From Capitella teleta (taxonomy: Eukaryota; Annelida; Polychaeta; Capitellidae): a stretch of DNA of 64,000 nucleotides. The stretch is taken from positions 19,721 through 83,720 of the forward strand of contig KB303819.1 in the NCBI GenBank assembly GCA_000328365.1, read 5' to 3'. A program made the position numbers and the translations under genes. Each line of letters starts with the position of its first letter. Positions within the stretch are counted from its first letter, which is position 1. Positions 23,966-34,515 of the stretch are shown piece after piece. Under the pieces are notes generated by a model that was not told the DNA's origin, did not search any database, and saw only the letters and a program-made list of their open reading frames with translations.

Positions 23966-24841
23966 TTAGCTTCTGCATTCTTCCTGACAAGCACTGCTGT
24001 CTCCTATTTTCTCCGCGAACCACGAATTGATAAGCTCAGCCTCACTCGACGCCTGCACACAAAGTCGATGTATTAGAGTCAAATACTTCGAGACAGATTG
24101 CTCACCTCTGAATTGAAAGTAACGTCAACCTTCTTACCATCGCATTCCCTGGACGTCTCGTTGACGGTATGTGGGCCGGTGAGCATGTCTGGGCCCTGTC
24201 CGTCATTATTGCCACACAACCCGCAGTTATCAACTTGTCCTTCTGGAGCAATAATTTTGAACGTTTTCACTCCATCCCACAGAAGTTCATAGCCATTAGC
24301 AAAGGTGATTTTCTGTGGAGATATTATTCTCGACAATCGGAATTTAAAGTGATTGCATGCCTGGCTTACCACGAGGTCTCCCTGCACCTTCCAGTTGTTC
24401 GGGTTCTGATCTTCGGTTCGTACAATTTCTATCTTTGAAGTGCTGAACTGAACGGGACTGGTGCTGCTAAGTTCCGTGAGCTCCTCTAAATTACGAACAA
24501 CTTTAGGTCCTTGTTTCAAAATGTATCTCTGTTGGGAGTGCACGGAATGAATCGCTTAGAGAGGAAGTAATCGTCATCTGAACTCACTTCTTCGTTAGTG
24601 TTTGTGATTTGAAGTTCTTTGGTGTAGCTTCTAATGGTCTCTGAATCAACTCTCTCGAAAATAGCCATGATGGAAAACATATCAGAAGACGGCATCCCTT
24701 TGTCCGCATCCACAGTACACTCAGTGGTGACCATGGTGTAACTGCAGGAGTCCTGAATGAACAGCTCTTGGCTTGAGTCGGTCTTATCATCATCGAATCT
24801 GTAGCAATGTGGGTCGCCTCGACACGTACAAACACCTAACT
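23966..24841 (-). CDS. Von Willebrand factor D-domain protein (5' end uncertain)
   Basis: Four exons join in phase: 24841-24588, 24528-24370, 24312-24106 and 24052-23966. The introns are 53-59 bases. The first gives CTCRGDPHCYRFDD, the hallmark start of a vWD domain. The second encodes the middle strands. The third gives NGYELLWDGVKTFKI and NCGLCGNNDGQGPDM, the calcium-binding GLCGxxDG loop. The last gives SWFAEKIGDSSACQEECRS and the stop. vWD domains occur in secreted multimerising or lipid-carrying proteins. A TATA box and a tiny possible 5' exon (ATG ATG G, near 24,973) lie upstream, but that start would give no signal peptide, so an earlier exon may be missing. Read as complete, the protein is a single vWD domain of about 235 residues. 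Confidence 0.82.
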
Positions 24842-25028
24842 CTGCGGGAGGAACGTTCGGATGAAATCAAGGCTAAACAGGTTCTACCTGGCCGGAGATC
24901 TGAAAATTTCAAGTGCGGGTTGCCTTATACTATGCAGAGTTTTTGTACATATGTATACGTATACTCACCCATCATACTCACCAATGCTTTGCTTCTCTCG
25001 TCTGTTTCGGCTCAAAATGAACCAGCCC

Positions 25029-25037
25029 TTATATATA
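25029..25037 (-). promoter_or_regulatory. Candidate TATA box upstream of the vWD gene
   Basis: TATATATAA on the minus strand is followed about 55 bases later by a GTGAGT donor context. It is about 190 bases from the first certain exon. The region is AT-rich, so the assignment rests on position only. Confidence 0.35.
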
Positions 25038-25513
25038 CAGGGTTTGGAAAACAATGCGACTTTCAAAGGGACAATAGATATTGATTGTAAATATTGCCCT
25101 TTTCCGGACAAATGAATCTCATCTCATCACCAAATCACTCGTAGCGTCAGTTTACAAAACTGCATTCAATTTCTATGGAAGTTTACCAAAACAATTTAAA
25201 TTTAAAATTTAGTTGTTTGTCGATGCAGAAAAAATTCCATAAGTTTGCATTGGAATTTTATGCTTGACTTATTATTTGAAATGTCATTGTGCCCTTTGCG
25301 AAAGGTGAAGAAACAAGCACGTGTTATCAATAATAACCAGAACCCAAAATACATCCAGACCACACTATCTTGACTTCCGTAAATACTGGTAACCTATGCT
25401 GCACACGTACGTAGGCGAGGTATTTGTTTGTAAAACTTGCGTTGTCGCAAGACGCTGGGCAAGGCGCAAATACGGAGATGACTAAAAAAAAAACCACACT
25501 CACACACACACAT

Positions 25514-25516
25514 ATA

Positions 25517-25613
<97 letters not shown>
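25514..25613. repeat. (TA)n followed by poly-T
   Basis: About 75 bases of alternating TA run directly into about 25 Ts. Confidence 0.95.
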
Positions 25614-25639
25614 CTTATAATTCATATATTCATATGTAT

Positions 25640-26790
25640 ATATGAGGATGGGGTTGTTATGATATTACTGCAATATAGCGTGAAAGAAGGTGTGACGCCA
25701 TTCCCAAATATTGTATATTTAAATCATGAATTGCACACTGTAGTTTAGTTTCATATTATGAGAATTAGCATTATTTCCACATTAGTTTGCACGAATTATT
25801 TTGTCGTTTTGTTATGAGAGAATGAGATACTATTTCTATGTGGAACACAAACACAGCAGAATAGCACATAAAATCCCAAGCAACTTGAGAACCGCTGGAT
25901 TTCATTTAAGTGCAGCGTAATAAATGTTCTTTCAAATGGCGAATTGCATCGTATGACTGGGGCGTGACTCTATCTTACCGACCCGCATGTTCATTGATCA
26001 CACAGCACAGCTTGGAATGATACAAGGGATAGGCGTCGTATTTATTGAACACATTGACATTTTATTTTTATTTTTAAACAACACAGATTTAAATTTTAAT
26101 AGCAAAAGAAACATAACGCAACAAAAGTACCCATAACTGGATTAATTGCAAAGGTAATCATTTGAAATTTCAAGAGTAGTTAAACGGGATCCCGAGGCGG
26201 ATTGCTGGGGCTTCAAAATCGACATGCGTGTCAATTCCTGTCTTCATAAAATCTGATTCGAGAAAGAAACTCAAGTCACAGTGCTTAATGCCATTTTTAT
26301 ACTACATTTATTTATTTATTTATTATTACAATTATTTATACACTATAGTGAACATATTCTATGGCATAATTATGCGCTGATGCTTGCGAGGTTAGCCATG
26401 AGGGTAGTACTATTTGTAGTACAATTAAATAATGTTGGTAATAATAATGCAATAATAATTTTTAGATGCATGTTATTCTTGCCATGTATAGTAATAGCAT
26501 ATATCCCCCTCTCTCTTTTTAGGCCTACTATTTGTTTTCTTTTCTGACAAAATCATAAATACTTTGGACTCATAAATAATTATTGTACTAGTATTGACTA
26601 TTGCAATTTTAAAAAATTCAATTGATAAGCAGACACCAAAAAGTGAAATGCATGCAAACAAAATGAGAAGACGGCGCGACGTTTACACGACTTTTCTCAG
26701 TTTTCCTGAGAGAAACACTAAAACACAAAATTTGAAAGTCAAAGTAGCGGTCTGTGATGATTTTCGTTCGCCTTTTTTTGACAATCTGCA
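25640..26790. other. Intergenic, no gene seen
   Basis: AT-rich sequence between the TA/poly-T run and copy C of the TTAA element. I recognise nothing in it. Confidence 0.5.
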
Positions 26791-26793
26791 TAC

Positions 26794-27505
26794 TTAAAGG
26801 GATGGGGAACTAAATTTTAAGTGATGTTCTATTGACTCATAGCACCAATTGATAGCATTCCGTGCCAAAAACACCATGCCTGGATGCAAGCGTAAGGAAA
26901 TAATGCATTCCGAATATCGGGGTTAGCATTGCGCCTATGGGAGAATGGCTTCCATTGCGAAGTATAGGAGGCAAACGTCAGCTGATGGCTTGGTTTGGCT
27001 GATGGCTGATTGGTCCCGTTCCCCTCGTGAAGCTATCGATTTCAGCCAATCAGAGCAGATCATCTTCTCCATAAAAGGACATCTCTGTTGTTTACGAAAC
27101 GAAAGCGCATGCGCGGTGCACTCTGGCTGACCTTTTTACTGTTTCAGGATGAGAAACGTGGTAGGTGTCCTAGAAAATCGCTTGTTAAAATAAGAAAAAT
27201 AGCGAAAAATATTTTGTGTTTGCGCCTGACTGGTGGCAAAATGATTATTCTATCTATTTCCGAAAAGAAAATAAAAAAATATCCAGGGGTTTAGTCGCAG
27301 GACACGGTGATATGACGAGGCCCATTGTAAAAGATGGGGAACTCGGTGTTTCATCACAGCTCCTGACGTCACGCCTAGTTAGCAATATATCTCCCGCGAA
27401 ATCGTTAGCGATGATATTTCTTGTGTGGGCCAGGCATAGGAATCATTTTTGGTGCATCAAATAACGACTCAAAGTCCATTTTTAACCAGTTCTCCCTCCC
27501 TTTAA
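26794..27505 (+). mobile_element. TTAA-flanked MITE copy C (Kolobok/T2-like)
   Basis: It has TTAA on both sides, left end AGGGATGGGGAAC and right end GTTCTCCCTCCCT. The whole 0.7 kb aligns with copy B in inverse orientation and with the left and middle parts of copy A. It has no transposase. Directly to its right starts a fragment related to the 19 kb TIR element, so it may have inserted into or beside that element. Confidence 0.85.
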
Positions 27506-27640
27506 GCACAGTAAAAATGTTACTTAAGTTATTGTTCTACTACAGCACTTAAGTTTCTTTCTGGAATGAGTTCAGCATGCTTAGCGGCTTCGGTGCTCAG
27601 TGAGGACATTTAAGTTTCTTTCTGGAATCGACCCCTAGGG
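27506..27640. mobile_element. Fragment of the GGGGCCGATTC-type element
   Basis: It contains three TTAAGT blocks and ends TTAAGTTTCTTTCTGGAATCG followed by ACCCCTA, matching the right subterminal region of the element at 19,041-19,710. No left end was found. Confidence 0.55.
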
Positions 27641-27741
27641 TTTCGCCCAAAATTTACGCAAACAATAGACGTGTCGATTTCATTTTGTGAATGAGTAATC
27701 TGTATCCATGCCTCGATCAGTTGCCACCTTGATATTTTGCG

Positions 27742-28200
27742 ATGCCACGTCTAACAGAGGCACGTCGATGGGAGACAATTGAGTTGCTGCGTGCGGGAAT
27801 GGACCGCCATCAGGTCTCTCGTCATTTTGGCGTCAACCCCTCAACAATATCCCACCAATCTTTGCGATTGTTTGAAACGGGTGTTATCCGAGACAGAGCC
27901 AGGACAGGAAAGGTTACGGTGACCAATATACGCCAGGACAGAACCATCCGGATTCTTCACTTTCGGAATCGATTCCTCCCAGCCACTGCATCTTCAGCCA
28001 TCAAAATTGGGCTGCATGGTCGCCTGTTAAGGATACTGAACTCAGTGCTCGTCGCCCAGCCGAGGTCCAATCCTGACCTTTAGGTACCACGCCGCCAGAG
28101 ACGCCTCAGATAGGCCCGTCAGCACGAGAGATGGAGCAGTGTCGTTTTCTCTGAAGGAAGAGTGGGAAGTCATCCCCCAAATGGAGATTTGTTGTGCTTT
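27742..28200 (+). mobile_element. Tc1-type transposase fragment
   Basis: The frame 27,742-28,083 begins MPRLTEARRWETIELLRAGM and continues with HQVSRHFGVNPSTIS and a basic GRP-like stretch, then RNRFLPATAS. This is the N-terminal paired-like helix-turn-helix DNA-binding region of Tc1 transposases. After about residue 95 the frame departs from the family, while matching sequence (RHRRDRLRWA-like, then VVFSEGRVGS-like) goes on in another frame to about 28,180. The DDE catalytic part is mostly missing and no inverted repeats were found. It is a dead remnant. Confidence 0.8.
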
Positions 28201-28586
28201 GTGCCACTACCTCTCTGAAATCAAACATTCACAGCCGATTTTGTTTCACAATGGTTCACCAAAACAAAGAGTGGCCTAATTTAATTGGCTCTGAACAAAT
28301 TTTAATCAAACACCATGCAGCATGAAATAATTTATTTGGGTAAACTCAGCAAATAGGATGAGAACAAATATAAAGTAGGTCAAAAGTTTGCATCTATACT
28401 CTAATGAATCACCACACAAAGAAAACGGGCAGAAAAGATACAGTAATTATTCATCTTTGAAAAACTCAGCATGCAAAAGCAGCTGAAAAAAAACCCGTCC
28501 CATCACTCTGCACGATTCAACGATTCACCTGTGGTTGATTTTTTTTTTCTGTCTATGAAGCAAGTAAATGTGATGAGTATTTCAGG

Positions 28587-29492
28587 ATGGGATGTTGGCG
28601 GACTGTGTCAGGTGAGTGGATTTATTTGATGTGGATAATTGCTGTGCTGGCAGAGGGATTTGAATTAGGTTTTAATTGGGGTGTACTAACTGAGCTTATG
28701 TATTCGTAATTTTACCCTGTCAAGTATAACAGACCATTGACTGTCGTGTTTGCCTTTCCTCCTCCTGCAGGGGGCCTTGAGCACACGTGGACGTGTTTGG
28801 CTTTGGGGTTCATCGCCGTTCTCCTGACGCTGCTCTGCGTCTGGCGTCGCGCGACACACTCTCGACCGGCGGACATCGCCCTGCAGCCAAACTCATCGCA
28901 GAACGCTTCTTCTGTTCTTCGTGACTCACGCAGATCGCCCATGCACAGCCCACCCGTGACGTCACAAGACAGACACATGGCAGCGGATGACGTCATTACT
29001 CAACACGCGGACGCAAGCACGAAACGAAATGGACAGTTACTGGGAATTGGCGGCCGAGTGGATTCGATGAACAGTCTGTCTAGGAGCGATCTTTCACTGG
29101 ACTCCATACAAAGCCCAGAACAAGCAGCGAGTCCTTCCCCAGAGGACGATGACCTCAAGGGAGTAGAGAACGCCGAGTTCTTTTTCTTCAGTGACGTCAT
29201 CATCTCGCCTTCAGACAAGAAACCTGAAGTCTCGCGAGAGGAGACTAACGTGACCACAGACGCTGCTGCCCCAAAGAGGCGATTGTCGCAAGTGTTGCAG
29301 ACGTCCGTCATGGCCCGGATGCTGGTGAGGCAACGCGGAGGTCCACAGTCCCGCAGGCGGAGGTATCGGCGCAATTCGAGGGCGTGTGAGGTCAAGCACA
29401 TGCAACACAGAGCGGCTCAGAGGTGGGCAGCGTTGCAAACCGCCTACGATGAGTTGTTAAGGGAGGACATGGCACCGCTGAAAATGACTTGA
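28587..29492 (+). CDS. Single-pass membrane protein with long Ser-rich tail, unrecognised
   Basis: A 25-base first exon (28,587-28,611, MGCWRTVS) with a GTGAGT donor joins in phase 1 to a long exon (28,771-29,492) behind CCTCCTCCTGCAG, giving 248 residues. One membrane segment lies at about residues 14-35 (WTCLALGFIAVLLTLLCVW), followed by RR, so the tail is probably cytosolic. The tail is polar and rich in Ser and Asp (SLSRSDLSLDSIQSPEQ), with a basic RRRRYRRNSR block near the C-terminus. There is no signal peptide and no family I recognise. The first exon could instead be 5' to further exons not seen. The neighbouring plus-strand gene at 30,660 also encodes a small single-pass protein with a basic juxtamembrane block. 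Confidence 0.6.
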
Positions 29493-29699
29493 CTGTGGAA
29501 AAACCTAAACTCTTCCACAGTAGTGAATTAGAATAGTTCGTATTTATTTTATTTAAGTCCTCTTTTTTTTTATAGCCTGAGAGGTATCGTCTGGTGTCAT
29601 TTTATAAATTCTCTGTATGAAAATTTTTGATGTTTTTACAAATAATTATATTGATCTATTTTCTTGCTAAACTCTGAGGTTGCAATGCTTATTTTATGA

Positions 29700-29815
29700 A
29701 ATTATCGTCTATCTACGAACCCCTCCCCCCTTTCAAAGTAAAAATAAAAATAAAAAGAACAACAACAACAACAAAAACAAAAACAAAAACAAAACAAAAA
29801 AAAACAATATATTGT
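29700..29815. repeat. A-rich simple repeat (AAC/AAAAC)n
   Basis: A C-run near 29,720 is followed by AAAAATAAAAA, then ACA and AAAAC repeats. It is low-complexity sequence behind the 3' end of the membrane-protein gene. Confidence 0.8.
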
Positions 29816-29994
29816 ATCGCCTAAAATTAATATAAATCCTATATTTATAGACTTTATTTGGTTAGACCGATGGATCGTTGTTCTCAAATGGAATTTCAAC
29901 ATAAACTTAAATTGCTTGACAGTGTTAAAAATGTTAGCTTGTAATCCTTTAATGAAGGAAGCTCAGTTCTTAGGAAGGTTTCTTCTTGTACTGT

Positions 29995-30320
29995 AGAGAG
30001 GGCCACCGAATAACTAAGTCGGTTTGTTGGGCTGAATGCAGTCCTATGCCGACCGTGGAGGTTCGAGTTCTCCGGTTCCAAACCCGATCAGGCCACGCGG
30101 GTTGTGAATTATAATTTTAGTTCGTTATAACTCTTCGGTGACTCTGCAGTGCTGCCCAACTGCGTAACAAGGCCGGGCGCTGTGTATTGTGGAATCCAGG
30201 ATAATCAACTCTTGGGATTTATCGATAAGAGTTGGGTGAAACCCCGGTCCCGGGCCTTCTGTTCTGGCGCCCATATCACCCGAATCGGTTGGGCGGAGCC
30301 GTAAAACTTCATCATGCATC
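29995..30320 (+). mobile_element. tRNA-derived SINE, second full copy
   Basis: It has a head with GCAGTCCTATGCCGACCGTG and a B-box-like GGTTCGAGTTC, then the shared body (GACTCTGCAGTGCTGCCCAA) and the tail GGCGGAGCCGTAAAACTTC with a CATCATG repeat. It lies about 340 bases before the next gene. Confidence 0.85.
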
Positions 30321-30659
30321 ATGCATCCCTCTTACTGTAGAGTCACGCATGCCTGCTTATAACACGAATGCATGCATGGCTGCCCCGAAAGTCACTTGCC
30401 TCAGAGCATTAAAATTCTTCAACAATATCTTCAACCCAGTAAGGTGAAACATTTTTTTTCCTATTCTATTCACGAGATGCGCATTCTCGTCAGGTGAATC
30501 TCGAGGGGAGATCACAATTATTGATGTGCAAGCAAGTGACGTGACTGCCACAGCCACAAGTTGCATGGCGTCATTGAAAACAAGCGTGTTCTCTGGGTTC
30601 GTCATCATGATCAACTTGTGAACTGGATACTCATTTCCTTGTGTTTCGCCCAAACAATC

Positions 30660-30992
30660 ATGACGGATAATTCGAGCACCGTGTCAACCGAGCAGCCTCC
30701 CGTTGCCATGGAGATGGACGTGGCATACGCGTACTTCAGCGTAGTGGCGGTCATCCTGGGCGTCCTGCTCACGTGTGGTGTCCGCGTCATCTTCAAACTC
30801 CTCTTCTTCGACTTCTTCTATCTCCCGGAAGAGGAGATATCTGAGCAGATGGAGAAACGCAGACGGCGGAGGGGAGAGGACGCTCCTGATGACCTTCGAT
30901 TGACCCTGCACGACTCCGTTGAATTGGACATGCCGCCCACTCTCTACCTCATGGCGTTGCAGCACAAACGGGCAGAGCAGCTGATCACGTGA
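30660..30992 (+). CDS. Small single-pass membrane protein, unrecognised
   Basis: An intact single-exon frame of 110 residues runs from ATG to TGA. A short acidic, Ser/Thr-rich N-terminus holds one NSS glycosylation site. One membrane segment spans about residues 25-50 (YFSVVAVILGVLLTCGVRVIF, then LLFFDFFYL). The cytosolic part is charged, with EEEISEQMEKRRRRR and a C-terminal stretch ending ALQHKRAEQLIT. No family is recognised. There is no signal peptide, so the membrane segment probably acts as the anchor. The frame is longer and more codon-like than surrounding random frames, but without homologues it remains a prediction. Confidence 0.6.
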   Translation: MTDNSSTVSTEQPPVAMEMDVAYAYFSVVAVILGVLLTCGVRVIFKLLFFDFFYLPEEEISEQMEKRRRRRGEDAPDDLRLTLHDSVELDMPPTLYLMALQHKRAEQLIT

Positions 30993-31429
30993 CTGCATGA
31001 GTGTGACAGTTGTGTGACAGAGTTGTCACGAGATATAATTACATGGTCTTTGGTGGAATTTGCGTTGCCATGGAGTATGTTATGATTACGTGTACATTGC
31101 AAAAGAAGTGTTTGTCGTGAATGTGTTGTTGCTATGACGAAATCAACTATTCATGTCACCGAGCACTGAGAATCAAAACATTTCGTTCGGTCGAAATTAA
31201 CAATCCCTAAATGTGACTGCTGCTTTCTTCTGTGCAATATAAGTTGTGTAGTTCTGCGATGTTTGCATTGCAATAACATTTCTGAAAAGTTTCTGAACAA
31301 GATTGTATTTCACAAGTGAAGTATATGTATATCTGCGTATCATCTGCATACAAGTGGTAACTCATGTCAAGTGAACGGAGCAATTTTCCAAGGGATGATG
31401 TATAGATCGTGAATAAAATCGGCCAAGCT

Positions 31430-32185
31430 TCTTGTTTTGTTGGATCTCTCAGCTGCATTTGACACGGTTGACCATGAGCTGATCATCGGCATCATTAGAA
31501 GTATCGGTATTTGCGGAACAGCGCTTGATTGGTTCATCTCATACCTCAGTGACCGCAGACAATTCGTGAAAGNNNNNNNNNNNNNNNNNNNNNNNNNNNN
31601 NNNNNNNNNNNNNNNNNNNNNNTCTGCTTGCTGGCCTCTCTGCTTCATTAATATCAAAATTGCAACGTATCATGAACATTGCCGCACGTATTGTCACTCG
31701 CACCAAGAAATTTGATCACATTACACCCGTTTTAAAACATCTGCATTGGCTACCTGTGTGTAAACGAATCGATTTTAAAATTGCACTTCTTGTCTTTAAA
31801 TGTATACATCACTTGGCTCCATTTTATTTATGCAATCTGATTTCACTTCACAGGCCGAGTAGATCACTTCGGTCTTCAAATCTCAACCTTTTATCTGTGC
31901 CACGCTTTAATACCAATATACATCGACGTTCTTTTAGTGTTTATGGCCCCATTTTATGGAACTCTCTACCAGATGATCTACGTTTTGAAACTGAAATTGC
32001 CATTTTTAAACGTAAGCTAAAAACTTTTTTATTTCGCTCATACTATTTTCACTGACTGTTTTATTTATTTATGCATTTTACTTTGTATACTTTATAATTC
32101 TTTTTAATATTTCTGTTCAGCGTGTCAGAGACTTCTTTGAATTTTATGATCGCTATATAAAATAAATTTATTATTATTATTATTA
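31430..32185 (+). mobile_element. LINE 3' fragment (CR1/Jockey-like) with assembly gap
   Basis: Before the gap comes the reverse-transcriptase block [16 protein letters not shown] and [15 protein letters not shown]. After it comes the family's C-terminal region: QRIMNIAARIVTRTKKFDHI, LHWLPVCKRIDFKIALLVFK and YGPILWNSLPDDLR, then the stop. A short 3' UTR ends in an ATT repeat tail at about 32,165-32,192. The core with the catalytic YxDD lies in, or was lost at, the gap, since the two sides are too close together for a full domain. Confidence 0.9.
31573..31622. other. Assembly gap (50 N)
   Basis: Fifty Ns inside the LINE. The round number suggests a gap of unknown size. Confidence 0.99.
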
Positions 32186-32284
32186 TTTATTATGTATAGA
32201 TAATAACTTACGTGTATATTCCACTTTTCTTATTTATTTCATTTCTTTACAAAGTTTATCTTGGTACAACAAATCGACTGACTA

Positions 32285-32505
32285 CAATTCAATGTTGCCT
32301 GGGAAAGCCCCGGGTTCGAGGCCCGTTTTGCTGAGGGTGTATCAGAAGTCGTTTCAATACCTCGATGGCGTATCTGCTGACAAACTGCACAAGGCCGGGT
32401 GCTGTGTACTATACGTGTTACTATCTGTGACATCTTGCAGGATAAAGACCCCTTAGGATCCATCGAATGAAGTATGGGGTTCTGCTCTGGCGCTCATGCA
32501 ACGCA
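32285..32505 (+). mobile_element. Diverged SINE copy
   Basis: It shares with the 8.2 kb SINE the blocks CACAAGGCCGGGTGCTGTGTA, GCAGGATAAAGACCCCTTAG and TTCTGCTCTGGCGCTCATGC. The head has GGGTTCGAGGCCCG, a B-box-like string. It is clearly older or from another subfamily. Confidence 0.6.
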
Positions 32506-32615
32506 ATCGACCACAAGGTCAGTGCTCCAGGTTGGCCCCTGGGATTGAACCCCAATGGCCAGCGCCAGTTAAGTCCGGCAAGAACTCGACCACCACTATT
32601 CGACTCTAGATGTTC
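32500..32615 (-). mobile_element. Possible tRNA-like SINE head
   Basis: On the minus strand, TGGTCGAGTTCTTGCCGG is followed by GGGGTTCAATCCCAGG. The second is a good B-box and the first a weak A-box at plausible distance. No folded tRNA with intact stems was found, so it is more likely a SINE head than a tRNA gene. Confidence 0.35.
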
Positions 32616-32649
32616 CCAATACAAAGAAATACCGAACACTAATTTGTAA

Positions 32650-33220
32650 TGACGAGATTCACCACGATTTTGCTCCGATATTTGACTTTTACTTATATAC
32701 CGGTATATATATTTTTTTCTGTTACTTTCATACATTATATGAGCGAATGAACGCCCTGCAATACATGATGGCAATAAAAGAGCAGTTGCCGTAATGAAAT
32801 TTATAATGAATGGATACTACAGCCATGAATGCTCTCAAGATCTCATTCCGGGTGAACTCAAAAAAACAAGAAAATCCTTGAAGCAAGGCTACCAACTAAC
32901 AAATTGTTAGATCATAAAAATATAATTTCCACACGTAAACCAAGGTGCCTGGCGTTTGGCACAACTGGTGATGCAAACAAACGATAATAGTACCAACGGC
33001 GTATCCTCATACATTATATCAAACGAAGAGATACACAACGTGCAAGGAGTGCCTCAACCGTCCATGCATATTGCATGACGTGAATTAACGAGAATAATTT
33101 CGATGCAGATTTGACTATATTAATTGTGATTCATAAATTGTGCACACATTTTAAGAGAGAAAAAGCGATTTAATTGACAGGTTCAGTTTAATCTGCAGCT
33201 CCTGGGCGGGAAAGGTGTTC
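32650..33220. other. Intergenic, nothing recognised
   Basis: AT-rich spacer between the LINE/SINE cluster and the small cysteine-rich secreted protein. Confidence 0.5.
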
Positions 33221-33226
33221 ATCTTC

Positions 33227-33478
33227 TCATCCCTTCCACAGCCAATATAGCTTCTTCCTGCAACATCTAGTTGAGTCCTTGGTGCGGCATTCGTCATAAA
33301 CATCCTGTCTTTGCTGCTTCAGCTCTTCAGAAGCATCCTTAGGAGGATGCCACGTCCCGAACTGTTTTTCCAGCACTTCTTTGCATATCGAGTGGCAACT
33401 GATCATTCCGGTGCAGCCGCCTTCCGACTGCCCAAAGAACACAAACACAAAGAGCACGACACACCAGTTTCCCTGCAT
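33227..33478 (-). CDS. Small cysteine-rich secreted protein, unrecognised
   Basis: An intact frame of 83 residues begins MQGNWCVVLFVFVFFGQSEG, a clear signal peptide. The mature part of about 62 residues has six cysteines in the order C-x5-C-x3-C, a charged middle of about 30 residues (EELKQQRQDVYDEC), then C-x7-CC, and ends basic (RRKKLYWLWKG-like). The even number of cysteines and small size suggest a disulfide-stabilised extracellular peptide. I do not recognise the family, and its role (host defence, signalling or other) cannot be told. The frame could extend upstream, but the region before this ATG is not signal-like. It lies between two secreted-protein genes. Confidence 0.62.
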   Translation of the reverse strand: MQGNWCVVLFVFVFFGQSEGGCTGMISCHSICKEVLEKQFGTWHPPKDASEELKQQRQDVYDECRTKDSTRCCRKKLYWLWKG

Positions 33479-33910
33479 CCTCTGGTAATCTTTCCGTGAA
33501 TTAATACAGCATCCGTGTATGAAGCTCACAATGTGGAATGAAGAAACCTCCATTATATCTCTCCATGCGGGATTGTCACTAAGGAACGCTTTGTCTATTT
33601 TTGTTGTCGTATACTTCCGACGATTGACAATCATTAAAAATGCGATTACTTTAATTATAAAACGAATTTTCATATTCTGTTTATTCATAATCGAACTTGT
33701 TCTATCTTAATGCTCGAATGAACGATTTTTGCTAATTTTAAAATTTCTTTTCTCGTGCAATCAAATTGAGTGCACAACAATGGCTTCTTTCATTGCACAA
33801 TCGAGGGCATCTTACTTTGTCCAATATATTGATTCTGTTCTCTTAATTCATATGGTTGCAAGATGGTATCTCACATTGAGTGTCGCTACTGCAGATCTTG
33901 AGTTTGAGGC

Positions 33911-34008
33911 AGGGTGTGTTGATAAAGGGTGTGCTGATTAAGGGTGTGCTGATTAAGGGTGTGCTGATTAAGGGTGTGCTGATTAAGGGTGTGCTGATTA
34001 AGGGTTGA
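33911..34008. repeat. 15-bp tandem repeat
   Basis: About six near-identical copies of AAGGGTGTGCTGATT. Confidence 0.95.
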
Positions 34009-34515
34009 GGTTGTGTGACCTGTTGTTGTAAACAATCATTGACGACCAGAATAATGTAACAATTAAAATTAAAAGAAATTCTATTTGGATGACTGGAGGT
34101 AACAGAAAAGAAAAAACATATTGTTCATTGCAATGAGTTTAACAAGAGTCATCCAGGGTGAGTAACCTTAGGCTAAAAAGCCCATAATCAAGAGGCGGCT
34201 GCTCACCTTATGGAAAATAATAATAATAATAATAAGACATAAGAAAATAATAAGAAAAGAAAAAGGACATACAATTATGGTTTCATAAGTAGGGATCTAC
34301 TTTATAATATTCCAGATTTAGGTTTTTGAGAATTTTAACGCGATAAAAAAAGACACCAAAAACGTCATGTTATCAGTAAATCATGTGACAACATGCAACA
34401 TTATGATTAGAAGTCTATAGAAATTTTACCTCCCAAAGATGAGAGAATGACAAATAAAAAGAAAAACAAGAGGAATAAAGATGGGGGTTTAGTGTCATCT
34501 TACCTCTCCGGTGAA

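Noticed and set aside
25327-25509. Hydrophobic frame upstream of the vWD gene as its signal-peptide exon
   Set aside because: It has no ATG and its hydrophobic part comes from a poly-T run.
26945-27464. Open frames inside the TTAA elements as a transposase
   Set aside because: They are short, overlap in different frames, recur with stops in other copies and have no DDE or THAP pattern.
32500-32615. A true tRNA gene on the minus strand
   Set aside because: B-box-like and weak A-box-like strings are present, but acceptor and anticodon stems do not pair, so a SINE head is more likely.
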